Source of the DNA: Planctomycetales bacterium 10988
GTDB lineage: Bacteria > Planctomycetota > Planctomycetia > Pirellulales > Pb10988
DNA length: 64,000 nucleotides
Direction: 5' to 3'
Assembly (NCBI GenBank): GCA_009664345.1
Contig: CP043547.1
Location: forward strand, 5,856,709 to 5,920,708
The notes under the pieces were generated by a model that was given only the letters and a program-made list of their open reading frames with translations, made no database searches and had not been told where the DNA came from. A program made the position numbers and the translations under genes. Every line of letters begins with the position of its first letter. Position 1 is the first letter of the stretch. Positions 8,816-19,271 of the stretch are shown piece after piece.

Positions 8816-10474
8816 TTAGAAGATCAAGCGATATTGCAGGCGGGCAATGGTTTCGTACCAGGTGTTGCTGGTGATGGCAAAGCCGCCTTGAATCCCGATC
8901 TCGGATTTTTCCGAAACAAGGATTCGCATGCCGGGATAGACATTGAGAATGCCTTCGGGATCGATCGCGACGAGATTCCCGAAAGGATCGGTTTGCTGCC
9001 CGTCGAAGACGCTCCAACCGACAACTTCAAAGGTAGGAATGATGGCGAAGTTGTCACATGGACGCTCATATAACAGATGTGAATAGCCAATTCCGTATTG
9101 GAAGACCGTTCCGGCGAAAAGCGGGTCCCCGGCAATCGAGTACCACCACCGCATATCGACATGCAGGTAGGAAATACAACTCAGCTCGTAAGTCGCAAGG
9201 AGTCCTTGTTCCATCGAAACATGTTGCGTTCCCAGTCCTCGCATTCCGAAGCCGGTCGGAATGTAGGTTTTCATCAGGTGAGCGACTTGCAAAGGATACT
9301 GATCCCACACAATCAACTTTGTGCCGACTACCATATCCCCGAAGCCGGTGGTATTGCTATTCACTTCCGGATCGAGGGCACGCAGCTTGACTTCGGTATG
9401 GGCGGAGAATTTTCCCCGACCTGTTTCGAAGCGGAATTTGTAATGTTGAAAATCAACCGCCGTTTCCGGATTTGCAGGACCGAGCGTGCCAATCCGTGGC
9501 CAAAAATATTCCGTACGATCGGGATAGGGTTGATTCCAGGCCGATTCCATCGTCAGTTCGATCCGGCCTTGAGGGCGAGCACATTCCATTTCAAAAGGAG
9601 CGTAAGGAACCCGCGTGGCTCCGATGCCTAAATCATAAGGACTTGGCTTCTTGAGCAATCCCCCTTCCGGCTGGCAAGTGGTGCAAGCCGGGCCGGTACA
9701 TGGAACAGGCCCATTCATTTCATCCACCCAACCTTGTGGAGGCGGAGGACCATCATAAATCGGGGCAGCAGGCATCGGCTCCCAGATCGGCCCGAGCGGC
9801 GGAACGGGACCATCCGGAACAAGGTAAGTTCCCGGACCCGGGTAAGGGCCTGGTCCTGGATACGGACCTTCTGTGTAATACGGTCCCGGCTCGTAATACG
9901 GTTGTGTTGTCACCGCACTCGAAGGAGCAGCCTCTGGAAATCGCCGCGTGCTTGGATTCGGAGCGGGTAAGGTTTCAATGACCGGTGCGGAAGACCGCTC
10001 GGCTACGGGAACGGAACCCGTTGTCGGAGCAGGCATCGATTGCGGTAAGGAAGAACCTGATCGAGAATATTGCGGAGCAGGGATCGTTCCGGGAGTCGAA
10101 AATATTTGAGGGCTGCGGTTTTGCTCGCAGGGACATTGCACTTGATGCAGTTGATCGCCAGGGACTTGAGTCGAGGTGATCACTGGTTGTGTTGGCTTGA
10201 CTTCTGAAGAAATAATTGCAGGTCGAACTTCGGTTCTTCGGTCGGCAATCTGGACACCCAGCGGACCAAAGGACTCCGAAGGGGGTAAAGAAGGTGCCGT
10301 CTGATAACGGTTCACACTTTCCCAGGTCGGCGAGCTAGGCAAAGAGGGCGCTGCGGAAGGATTTGCCGGCAAAGCAAACGCTTCGTATTGAGCAAGCAGC
10401 GGGCTTTCCATTGCTCCCATCAATAAAGAGCAAAGTAAAAGTCCTCTTCGAATTAACCGTGATCGGCCTTGCAC
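8816..10474 (-). CDS. Secreted protein with Pro/Gly-rich N-half and predicted outer-membrane beta-barrel
   Basis: About 552 residues from the GTG at 10474, chosen because AGGTGAG lies nine bases upstream and a signal peptide follows at once (RRGLLLCSLLMGAMESPLLA). An ATG at 10588 would give 590 residues but buries the signal. Next comes a long low-complexity Pro/Ser/Gly region with PYPGPGPYPGPG-type repeats and a four-cysteine cluster (PCTGPACTTC). The C-terminal ~260 residues alternate hydrophobic and polar residues with Gly/aromatic turns (TGFGDMVVGTKLIVWD, MKTYIPTGFGMRG) and end in ...LQYRLIF, an outer-membrane barrel signature reminiscent of the MetA-pathway phenol-degradation barrel family. 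Same strand as tssK and inside the T6SS locus; whether it serves the machine is unknown. Confidence 0.7.
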   Translation of the reverse strand: MQGRSRLIRRGLLLCSLLMGAMESPLLAQYEAFALPANPSAAPSLPSSPTWESVNRYQTAPSLPPSESFGPLGVQIADRRTEVRPAIISSEVKPTQPVITSTQVPGDQLHQVQCPCEQNRSPQIFSTPGTIPAPQYSRSGSSLPQSMPAPTTGSVPVAERSSAPVIETLPAPNPSTRRFPEAAPSSAVTTQPYYEPGPYYTEGPYPGPGPYPGPGTYLVPDGPVPPLGPIWEPMPAAPIYDGPPPPQGWVDEMNGPVPCTGPACTTCQPEGGLLKKPSPYDLGIGATRVPYAPFEMECARPQGRIELTMESAWNQPYPDRTEYFWPRIGTLGPANPETAVDFQHYKFRFETGRGKFSAHTEVKLRALDPEVNSNTTGFGDMVVGTKLIVWDQYPLQVAHLMKTYIPTGFGMRGLGTQHVSMEQGLLATYELSCISYLHVDMRWWYSIAGDPLFAGTVFQYGIGYSHLLYERPCDNFAIIPTFEVVGWSVFDGQQTDPFGNLVAIDPEGILNVYPGMRILVSEKSEIGIQGGFAITSNTWYETIARLQYRLIF

Positions 10475-10829
10475 GTGGGCCACCTCACCTGACAATGCGG
10501 CACTAGGGTCGAGTGACAGCAACAGAAATCGACATGGGATCGGCACGAAGCGCGGTCTGAGAATCACCGCATGACATGAGCCTCCCATCGGTTCTATCGG
10601 CGTTTCCGAATGTCGAGTCGAGGAGAGTTCGCAGAATTTTTCGGATTTTGCCAGAAAAGTGAGCCTTGCTTACCTAGACTGGGCGAATTTCTCAACTTTT
10701 TGAAAGAATCGAACAATTGAAAGAATAACGTTCTCTCGTTTTGGAACTTGGAAGCGTTTATAGTAAAAGTACAAAACGGATCTCGAGCTGATTCTTTTCC
10801 CTACAATACAAAACCTTGGAGGTTCGAAG

Positions 10830-11213
10830 ATGCCACCTGCAGCCCGCTTGGGGGATTACATGCTGCAACTCAGCCCCCATTGTCACGCGACGATTCATCC
10901 TCCGGCACCGACCCCGACCCCGGTGCCCCATCCACCGATCCCTTTGGCCATTATCAAAGGTTCCGGCACGGTGATGATTGGAAACAAACCTGCAGCGCGT
11001 CTGACGGATACAAGTTCGCCTTGTAGCCTCCCTGCCTGTGTTCCCGCAGGCCCCGGCATGGTCATCATGGGTTCGACGACCGTACTGATTGATTACTTGC
11101 CTGCGGCACGCATGGGCGATCAAACCGTGCATTCCAGCTGTGTGGCTCCGATTCCGGGGCCTACCGGAAAGATCATCCCTCCCTGTGAGCCGACCGTGAT
11201 GATTGGTGGTTAA
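10830..11213 (+). CDS. PAAR-repeat spike-tip protein
   Basis: 127 residues with three PAAR-type segments: 'PPAARLGD' at the N-terminus, 'GNKPAARLTD' in the middle and 'YLPAARMGD' near residue 87-95, each followed by a Gly/Ile-rich strand (VMIGN, VLIDY, VMIGG). Conserved His and Cys residues (CH, SPCSLPAC, HSSC, PPCEP) suit the zinc site at the cone apex. PAAR proteins sharpen the VgrG spike and carry effectors. This one has no C-terminal effector extension. GGAGG lies seven bases before ATG 10830. It is transcribed away from the beta-barrel gene and followed 18 bases later by the methyltransferase, so the three plus-strand genes form a small operon. Confidence 0.95.
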   Translation: MPPAARLGDYMLQLSPHCHATIHPPAPTPTPVPHPPIPLAIIKGSGTVMIGNKPAARLTDTSSPCSLPACVPAGPGMVIMGSTTVLIDYLPAARMGDQTVHSSCVAPIPGPTGKIIPPCEPTVMIGG

Positions 11214-11231
11214 GTCTTTAGCTTTGCGACT

Positions 11232-12359
11232 TTGAAGAAAACGAGCCTGCTCTTGAAACGATCCCACCTTGAACACTTCCGACCCATTTGCCCTTGGTGC
11301 CGATCACAGCGGGACGAGGCGTATCTGCTTGTTCTTGCACAGCAAATCGTTGCCAATGAAGAGGAGGTTTGGGAGGGAACACTTCATTGTTCGAATCCCG
11401 CCTGTCAAAAAGAATACCCGATCCTGGATGGCATCCCCATCTTGATCGAATCCACCAGGGCGTTTGTCTCGGAGAATCTCCATTTCTTCACTATGCGGGA
11501 CGACCTTTCCGAGACAATGGAGAGTATCCTCGGCGATTGTTGCGGTCCCGGTTCCAGTTATGATTCTCGACGGAACTACGTCGGCAATTACGCCTGGGAT
11601 CACTGGGGAGAATTTGATCCGGTCGAACGCCTTCCCAAAACCCAGCCTGGTTCGATCGTCCGGCTTTTTGAAGAACTGTGGCACCGTGGGCAACCGCTTT
11701 TGCGAGAAACTCCTATCCACGCTCTGGAGATCGGTTGTTCGGTAGGACGTGGAACCTGGGAGCTGGCCAAGAAGACCAAGCAACCCGTTTTGGGGATCGA
11801 TCTTCATTTTGGTATGTTGCAGCTTGCCCAACGGCTGTTGAAAACGGGCAAAGTCCGCTATTCCTTGCGAAAAACAGGCGTCGTCTACGAACGTTGTGAA
11901 TATGAAGTTCCGATCCAGGCGGAGGCCCCTTTGCTCGACTTCTGGCTGGCCGATGCCCTTTCGCTGCCGTTTCTCGATCTTTCGCTTGATTGGATTACCA
12001 GCATCAATGTGCTGGATTGCGTGCAACAACCCTATTTAAAGTTACAACAAATGGCCCAACGTTTGCGCCCTGGCGGCCTGGCGGCCTTTTGCACGCCTTT
12101 CGATTGGAGTCCGAATGCTACGCCGATGGAAGGTTGGATCGGGGGGCATTCGCAACGCTCCCCCAGCGGTGGGCGTTCGGAAGCGAAACTCCGCGAGGTC
12201 CTTTCGCCGGGGCAATCCGGCAATTCCTTGGGGAATCTGCAACTCGTCGATGAGGAACAATCCTTCCCTTGGAAAGTTCGGGTCAATGATCGTAGTGCCG
12301 TCGAGTACTCCGCCTATATCGCTTGGGCCAAACGGCTGGCGGACCCACGACCTTCGTAA
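11232..12359 (+). CDS. SAM-dependent methyltransferase with Trm112-type zinc-ribbon N-terminus
   Basis: 375 residues from a TTG start at 11232 (a second TTG at 11253 is also possible); no ATG precedes the conserved zinc ribbon. Residues about 17-65 show CPWC and CSNPAC pairs and the typical Trm112 ending 'EYPILDGIPILI'. A class I Rossmann methyltransferase follows, with motif I ALEIGCSVGRGTWELA, an acidic motif II (LGIDLHFGM), motif IV-like 'DFWLADALSLPFLDLSLDWI' and post-motif 'LRPGGLAAF'. The substrate is unknown. It lies between a PAAR gene and a radical SAM gene on the same strand, so the pair may modify a common substrate. Confidence 0.85.
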   Translation: MKKTSLLLKRSHLEHFRPICPWCRSQRDEAYLLVLAQQIVANEEEVWEGTLHCSNPACQKEYPILDGIPILIESTRAFVSENLHFFTMRDDLSETMESILGDCCGPGSSYDSRRNYVGNYAWDHWGEFDPVERLPKTQPGSIVRLFEELWHRGQPLLRETPIHALEIGCSVGRGTWELAKKTKQPVLGIDLHFGMLQLAQRLLKTGKVRYSLRKTGVVYERCEYEVPIQAEAPLLDFWLADALSLPFLDLSLDWITSINVLDCVQQPYLKLQQMAQRLRPGGLAAFCTPFDWSPNATPMEGWIGGHSQRSPSGGRSEAKLREVLSPGQSGNSLGNLQLVDEEQSFPWKVRVNDRSAVEYSAYIAWAKRLADPRPS

Positions 12360-12387
12360 AACCCTTACCTTCACCTTCGGAGCAGCC

Positions 12388-13740
12388 ATGAGTAGTACGA
12401 TTTTGTTTCTGGAAATCGACACCGAAAGTGAATGGGCGGTTGCCTCCATCGGTCCTGCTTACTTGGCAGCTTACCTTCGACAACACGGCCACCTCGTCGA
12501 AGGTATTCGCATTCCCGTTCATGAAGGATTTCCCTTTCTCCAAGCGGAAATCGAAGCTCGAAAACCGGACCTCTTGGCCCTTTCGCTGACCTCCCGGCAG
12601 TGGCATCGTGGCAAGCAACTGATGAATGCCCTTCGCGATGTCTGCACAATTCCGGTGATCGCCGGCGGATTGCATCCTACTTTTTCCCCGGAAGAAGTTT
12701 TGGCCGAGCCGGGTTTTGACTTCATCTGCCTCGGCGAAGGGGAGGAAGCGCTCTTAGAGCTTGTGGAAGCTTTGCAGAGCGGCGTTTCTCCACTTCCGCC
12801 CATTCGGAATATCTGGGCCAAAGGAAAAGAACGCCCCGAGCTTCGCCCTAGTTTTGAACAGGTCGATGAGCTTCCTTTCGCCGCGCGAGACTTGCTCGAC
12901 GAGCCGAATGGGGTCGCTCACATTTCCACGCAACGCGGATGTCCTTTTCCCTGCACGTATTGTGCGGCCCGACAGTTTCACGAACTCTACGGTGGTTTGG
13001 GAAATCTCGGCAACTACGGTCGGCGGCGTTCGCATGAAAATGTTTTCGCCGAACTGGAGGACATTCGCAAAAAGCTGTCTTTGCATTACGTGATCTTTCT
13101 CGACGACACTTTTACGATTCGCCAAGGCTGGGTGAAGAAGTTTTGCCAAGAATACAAGGAACGGTTCCGAGTTCCGTTTAGTCTCCACGCCCGGGCGGAT
13201 ACCGTGACCGAATCGTTGCTGCAAGATTTGGCCGGGGCGGGATGTGCCCAGATCACTTATGGCATCGAAAGTGGTAGTCCGAGGCTTCGCCGGGAAGTGA
13301 TGAAACGGGCCATGACCGATGAAACGATGATCGAAGCGGTTACCTTAACGAAAAAATGCGGGATTCGTGCTACGACGAATTTCATGCTCGGACTGCCGGA
13401 CGAAACCGCCGAGGATATGGAATTGACCTTCGAACTTTTGGAGAAGCTAAAGCCGGATGATTTTTACTTCTTTATCTTTTATCCTTTCCCCGGCACGCAT
13501 CTCTATCAATATTGCCTAGAGAAAAATTATCTCCCTGAGAATTATTTAGAACTCCCTGTCAATCATCATCAGTCCATTCTCACCATGCCGCAACTCAGTA
13601 AGGAAGCGATTGAAGCGGCTTACGAACGCTTTATCCAAGTTCGCGAAAAGCACTTTTTGAATCGTTTTCACAAACAGCTCTCCAGCGATCAACTCGAAGA
13701 AGTCAAACATTCCCTCCGTAAAACGGCAATGCTAGGATGA
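12388..13740 (+). CDS. B12-binding radical SAM enzyme
   Basis: 450 residues from ATG 12388, with CGGAGC seven bases upstream; the frame is open further upstream but that part overlaps the methyltransferase. Residues 1-140 form a cobalamin-binding-like Rossmann domain (IGPAYLAAYLRQHGH, IPVIAGGLHPTFSPEE, DFICLGEGEEALLEL). The radical SAM core has the cluster motif C185-x3-C189-x2-C192 in RGCPFPCTYC, then 'FLDDTFT' and 'QITYGIESGS'. The end 'FYFFIFYPFPGTHLYQY' is typical of class B methyltransferases and related P-methylases/cyclases. The reaction (methylation of an unactivated carbon or another radical rearrangement) cannot be told. Only 28 bases separate it from the methyltransferase stop. Confidence 0.92.
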   Translation: MSSTILFLEIDTESEWAVASIGPAYLAAYLRQHGHLVEGIRIPVHEGFPFLQAEIEARKPDLLALSLTSRQWHRGKQLMNALRDVCTIPVIAGGLHPTFSPEEVLAEPGFDFICLGEGEEALLELVEALQSGVSPLPPIRNIWAKGKERPELRPSFEQVDELPFAARDLLDEPNGVAHISTQRGCPFPCTYCAARQFHELYGGLGNLGNYGRRRSHENVFAELEDIRKKLSLHYVIFLDDTFTIRQGWVKKFCQEYKERFRVPFSLHARADTVTESLLQDLAGAGCAQITYGIESGSPRLRREVMKRAMTDETMIEAVTLTKKCGIRATTNFMLGLPDETAEDMELTFELLEKLKPDDFYFFIFYPFPGTHLYQYCLEKNYLPENYLELPVNHHQSILTMPQLSKEAIEAAYERFIQVREKHFLNRFHKQLSSDQLEEVKHSLRKTAMLG

Positions 13741-13744
13741 TTTG

Positions 13745-13758
13745 AAAAAGTACTTTTT
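13745..13758. repeat. AAAAAG-NN-CTTTTT palindrome, copy 2
   Basis: AAAAAGTACTTTTT is a perfect 14-base palindrome, four bases after the radical SAM stop and just before the convergent FHA gene stop. Confidence 0.6.
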
Positions 13759-13764
13759 GATGTT

Positions 13765-14415
13765 TTATAAGTCTAGCTCTTCTTGGTCTGGGGGTGTTTT
13801 GCCGAGGTAGCGTTGCATTTGGTCTTCTTCTTCGAGTTCGGTGGCGAGTTCGCGCAGCGGGGCGGCTTCTTCTTTGCGGTTTTGCTGGTCGAGGATATCG
13901 GCAAGCCCTTTGAGCATCATCATGTAGCCGAAACGAATCTCGACCATGTGCGACTTGGGCCCGCCTTGCTCTTCCATCAGGACCATCGATTCACGATAAG
14001 CCTGTTCGGCTTCGACAAGCCCGGGATCAATGGCACCTTCTGCCGTAGTATCCGCTGGTTTTTCTGCTACTTGCGGAGCTTTCTGGTCGGATTCGGCTTG
14101 CTCTGGGCGTGGCTGTGCCCCTTCGATGACGACGGCGAAGAGCGTTTGGCCGGCTCCGATATTATCGCCGTGGTCGAGGTGGCGGGCTTCGTGCGGTTCG
14201 CCATTGATCACGACGCCGAGGCCGCCGCTGAGGTCTTGCATATGGCACTGAAAACCATCGCAATGCAGGGAAAAATGCACTTCGGCGAGATGGGGATCAT
14301 CGGCAATCGAGAAATCCACCCACTCACTCCGCCCGACTTCAATCATTTGACCGCTGCCCAGCCAGGCTTTTTTCCCGGTTTGATTACCTTGAATCACTTG
14401 GAGAATCACCCGCAC
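13765..14415 (-). CDS. FHA-domain protein (T6SS Fha-like)
   Basis: 216 residues from GTG 14415, preceded by GGGAGG five bases upstream. A TTG at 14454 would add 13 residues but lacks such a site. Residues about 1-100 form a forkhead-associated fold (IEVGRSEWVDFSIADD, EVHFSLHCDGFQCHMQDL, GVVINGEP, LDHGDNIGAGQTLFAV), which binds phosphothreonine; the usual GR.....I..S..H pattern is partly relaxed (VHF replaces SRxH). A Pro/Glu-rich linker and a helical tail (about 135-200) follow. In T6SS, FHA proteins relay kinase signals to ClpV or TssL. This gene lies 127 bases past clpV on the same strand, and a Ser/Thr kinase is encoded in the locus, which supports that role by context. Confidence 0.8.
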   Translation of the reverse strand: MRVILQVIQGNQTGKKAWLGSGQMIEVGRSEWVDFSIADDPHLAEVHFSLHCDGFQCHMQDLSGGLGVVINGEPHEARHLDHGDNIGAGQTLFAVVIEGAQPRPEQAESDQKAPQVAEKPADTTAEGAIDPGLVEAEQAYRESMVLMEEQGGPKSHMVEIRFGYMMMLKGLADILDQQNRKEEAAPLRELATELEEEDQMQRYLGKTPPDQEELDL

Positions 14416-14452
14416 GCTACCCTCCCGAAGCCTTGCCTCGAAGCTATCATTC

Positions 14453-14465
14453 AAAAAGCACTTTT
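14453..14465. repeat. AAAAAG-NN-CTTTT palindrome, copy 3
   Basis: AAAAAGCACTTTT in the gap between the clpV stop and the FHA start, one T shorter than the full form. Confidence 0.5.
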
Positions 14466-14542
14466 GGAAAGCAATCAGGCGACACGCAATGTTGCCGCCT
14501 GATGCTCAATTCTTCTCTTCAAATCGATCCCGAACAAGGGAA

Positions 14543-17236
<2,694 letters not shown>

Positions 17237-17319
17237 AGGGCTTCTCTCATTTTTTCATCAAACAAAAGGATAAAACGCAAGTGTTTTGGTTTGAAATTTA
17301 GTAGGTTTTGTCCGAGCCT

Positions 17320-17883
17320 CTAAAATCCCCAGCGTCGTCCGGGGTCGCTATTTTGAAGATAATCTTTCAACGCATGATGATAACGTTTCTTCAGAATATC
17401 AACGATGATCGGGGCCACTGCGGCAAAATCTGGCTCTTCATAATCCAGCGTAATTTCGTGGGGGAAGACTTTTTGCTCATCTTCTTCGACTTGAACAACA
17501 TAGTTGCCGTCGATCTTTTTGAAACGCAAGGCGACCGCGGCGTTTTCGTGGGGAAGGGCATAAGGGTCGTCCCAAAGTCGAATCACCACGCCGCAATGCC
17601 AGAAGGTATCATCGCCCAGCACAACCGCGCCAGCGGGTCCGGTGAAGGAGCGGCCTTGCATATGTCCTTCGGTAGCATAGAAGCTAACGGTCTCCTCATC
17701 CGTCACGCAGAGGTATTGCTTGAGGGCTTGCAAAATGCAGGCAGCGAGGACGTAACTTTCTTCCTTATACTGCTCGAATTGCCGTTTGACTTGAACGTAT
17801 TCGTGGCGGAGTTCTTCAAACGGATTGGGAAAATTCGTATTTCCATCGCCATTTTCGGACATAACTTTCTTTCCTTCCATCAT
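17320..17883 (-). CDS. Unknown protein encoded between tssG and clpV
   Basis: 187 residues (180 if ATG at codon 8 is used). Not recognised. The N-terminal third is helical and charged (FEELRHEYVQVKRQFEQYKEE), the middle is beta-rich with Gly turns and many aromatic residues (FTGPAGAVVLGDDTFWHCGVVIRLWDD), and the C-terminus is helical and basic. No signal peptide or membrane segment. It is acidic overall, like its neighbours. Same strand and tight spacing (83 bases before clpV, 86 after tssG) make it a candidate T6SS accessory protein, perhaps a chaperone or baseplate adaptor, but this is a guess from position only. Confidence 0.75.
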   Translation of the reverse strand: MMEGKKVMSENGDGNTNFPNPFEELRHEYVQVKRQFEQYKEESYVLAACILQALKQYLCVTDEETVSFYATEGHMQGRSFTGPAGAVVLGDDTFWHCGVVIRLWDDPYALPHENAAVALRFKKIDGNYVVQVEEDEQKVFPHEITLDYEEPDFAAVAPIIVDILKKRYHHALKDYLQNSDPGRRWGF

Positions 17884-17969
17884 TTTGCTTATTCCTGGAA
17901 TGTCTTGAGTTTCTGAAGCTATCGAGGACCTGTCCTTGGACTATTGTTGAAAGCTTTCAACCAGCCGAT

Positions 17970-19271
17970 TTATAGGTGGACCACTTCATTTCCATCAAAA
18001 ACGGCGTCCTCGACATCATGCTCGGGGGCTTTGCTGAGTAACCAAGTATTCCAACCGAGATGCGGTCCTAGGCCCGGATCGTTGACCAGTTGGCACTGGG
18101 GGACTTCCTTCGCTTTGAGTAATAATTGCAAATCGAAATCGAATTCAGGGCCAAGATAGAGTCGAGCCAAGTGAACGAAGAGGAAGAATTTCTTTCGTTT
18201 CTCTTGGCGAGTTTTGTCGGGGAAATATTCGGTAAATTCTTTGTAGTTGAGCGGTCCCATCCGCAGGCGGACTTTACTTTGGATGTCCCACACCCGCGAA
18301 CCGAGGATCATTGATTCGCCCAAGACGCTATTTCCACTGGCAAGCCCTAAGCGGGATTGATGTTCCTCGTCGAGGGAGAGCCATTGCCCTTGGAACTGGA
18401 GAACTTCGACCTCTTGCCGAAAGTAATCGGTCATCAGGTTTTGCAAGCCGATCGCGGAACGCCGCCGCGAACTCAAGAGACCTGCATAGTAAAACAGTTC
18501 GACATCATGAATACTTGCGAGTTTCCGCTCGGGCTCTTCCAAATCTTCTGGCTGAGGAATGGCAATGCGAAGACGTTTGCGAACGCGTGGAGTGCCGAGC
18601 CCCATCAAGCTATAGACCGCTTGGGAAAAAGGGTCCGGGTCTTCATGGTCGTATTCATCGCGTTCGTAAAGCAGATCGAAGCGATATTTTTCCCAGGAAC
18701 GATAGAAGAGAGAAATCATCCGATGCGAGAAAAGGTCCAGCCAATCCCGCAAGGCATATCGTTCCTCAGTCCGCGAGTCCCGGATTTGATCCATGACCGC
18801 TTCGGTATAATGTTGCGGCAACACGCCATTGGGGCCGACCATCCCCATGAAGTTGACTTCCATCCTCGGCATTTCTAGATGAATGGACGGATCGGAGGTT
18901 GGGCCTTTCCCTTTCTTTTTCAAGGATTGAAGCGTACTCGCGGGAAAATCGAGTGAGAGATGGCACATGAAGCGAACCGCTTCTTCATCCGGTGGCGTCG
19001 AAAAACCGATCGGACGCCGCGAGGTCTCCCAGCGTTGCAAGAGACGAATTGCCTGGAAAAAGTCAAATGTGAAGGGTTCTTGGAAGAGAATTTTGTGGAG
19101 TGGGGTGCTATCCGGTAGTCGCGTCGTTTTCTGGACACGCAAGTAGCTGGGAACCTTGGCTTTGGCCGAGGCTGCCTTCGTCGCTTTCTTAGACGGTTTG
19201 GATTTCTCTGCTTTGCGATTCTCTTCCGAGGAGTTTACAGAAGAGGACGGTCGGCGACCCGAGGTGGCCAT
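17970..19271 (-). CDS. tssG: T6SS baseplate protein TssG
   Basis: 433 residues. After a Lys/Ser/Ala-rich extension of about 60 residues comes the TssG fold: 'EPFTFDFFQAIRLLQRW' at about 70-86, 'EAVRFMCHLSLDFPASTL', 'VNFMGMVGPNGVLPQHYTE', 'LRDWLDLFSHRMISLFYRSWEKYR' with the invariant DWLDLFSHR element, and the C-terminal Gly/Leu-rich barrel part. TssG forms the wedge with TssF and TssE around the spike. The extension makes it longer than the usual 330-360 residues. Its start overlaps the tssF stop region by 37 bases in another frame. Confidence 0.95.
   Translation of the reverse strand: MATSGRRPSSSVNSSEENRKAEKSKPSKKATKAASAKAKVPSYLRVQKTTRLPDSTPLHKILFQEPFTFDFFQAIRLLQRWETSRRPIGFSTPPDEEAVRFMCHLSLDFPASTLQSLKKKGKGPTSDPSIHLEMPRMEVNFMGMVGPNGVLPQHYTEAVMDQIRDSRTEERYALRDWLDLFSHRMISLFYRSWEKYRFDLLYERDEYDHEDPDPFSQAVYSLMGLGTPRVRKRLRIAIPQPEDLEEPERKLASIHDVELFYYAGLLSSRRRSAIGLQNLMTDYFRQEVEVLQFQGQWLSLDEEHQSRLGLASGNSVLGESMILGSRVWDIQSKVRLRMGPLNYKEFTEYFPDKTRQEKRKKFFLFVHLARLYLGPEFDFDLQLLLKAKEVPQCQLVNDPGLGPHLGWNTWLLSKAPEHDVEDAVFDGNEVVHL

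Noticed and set aside
8454-9017. Minus-strand frame of 187 codons that could be TssJ
   Set aside because: No signal peptide or lipobox, Arg/Ser/Cys-rich, and overlaps the beta-barrel gene in another frame.
12115-12387. N-terminal extension of the radical SAM enzyme
   Set aside because: Overlaps the methyltransferase gene; the cobalamin fold begins at ATG 12388.
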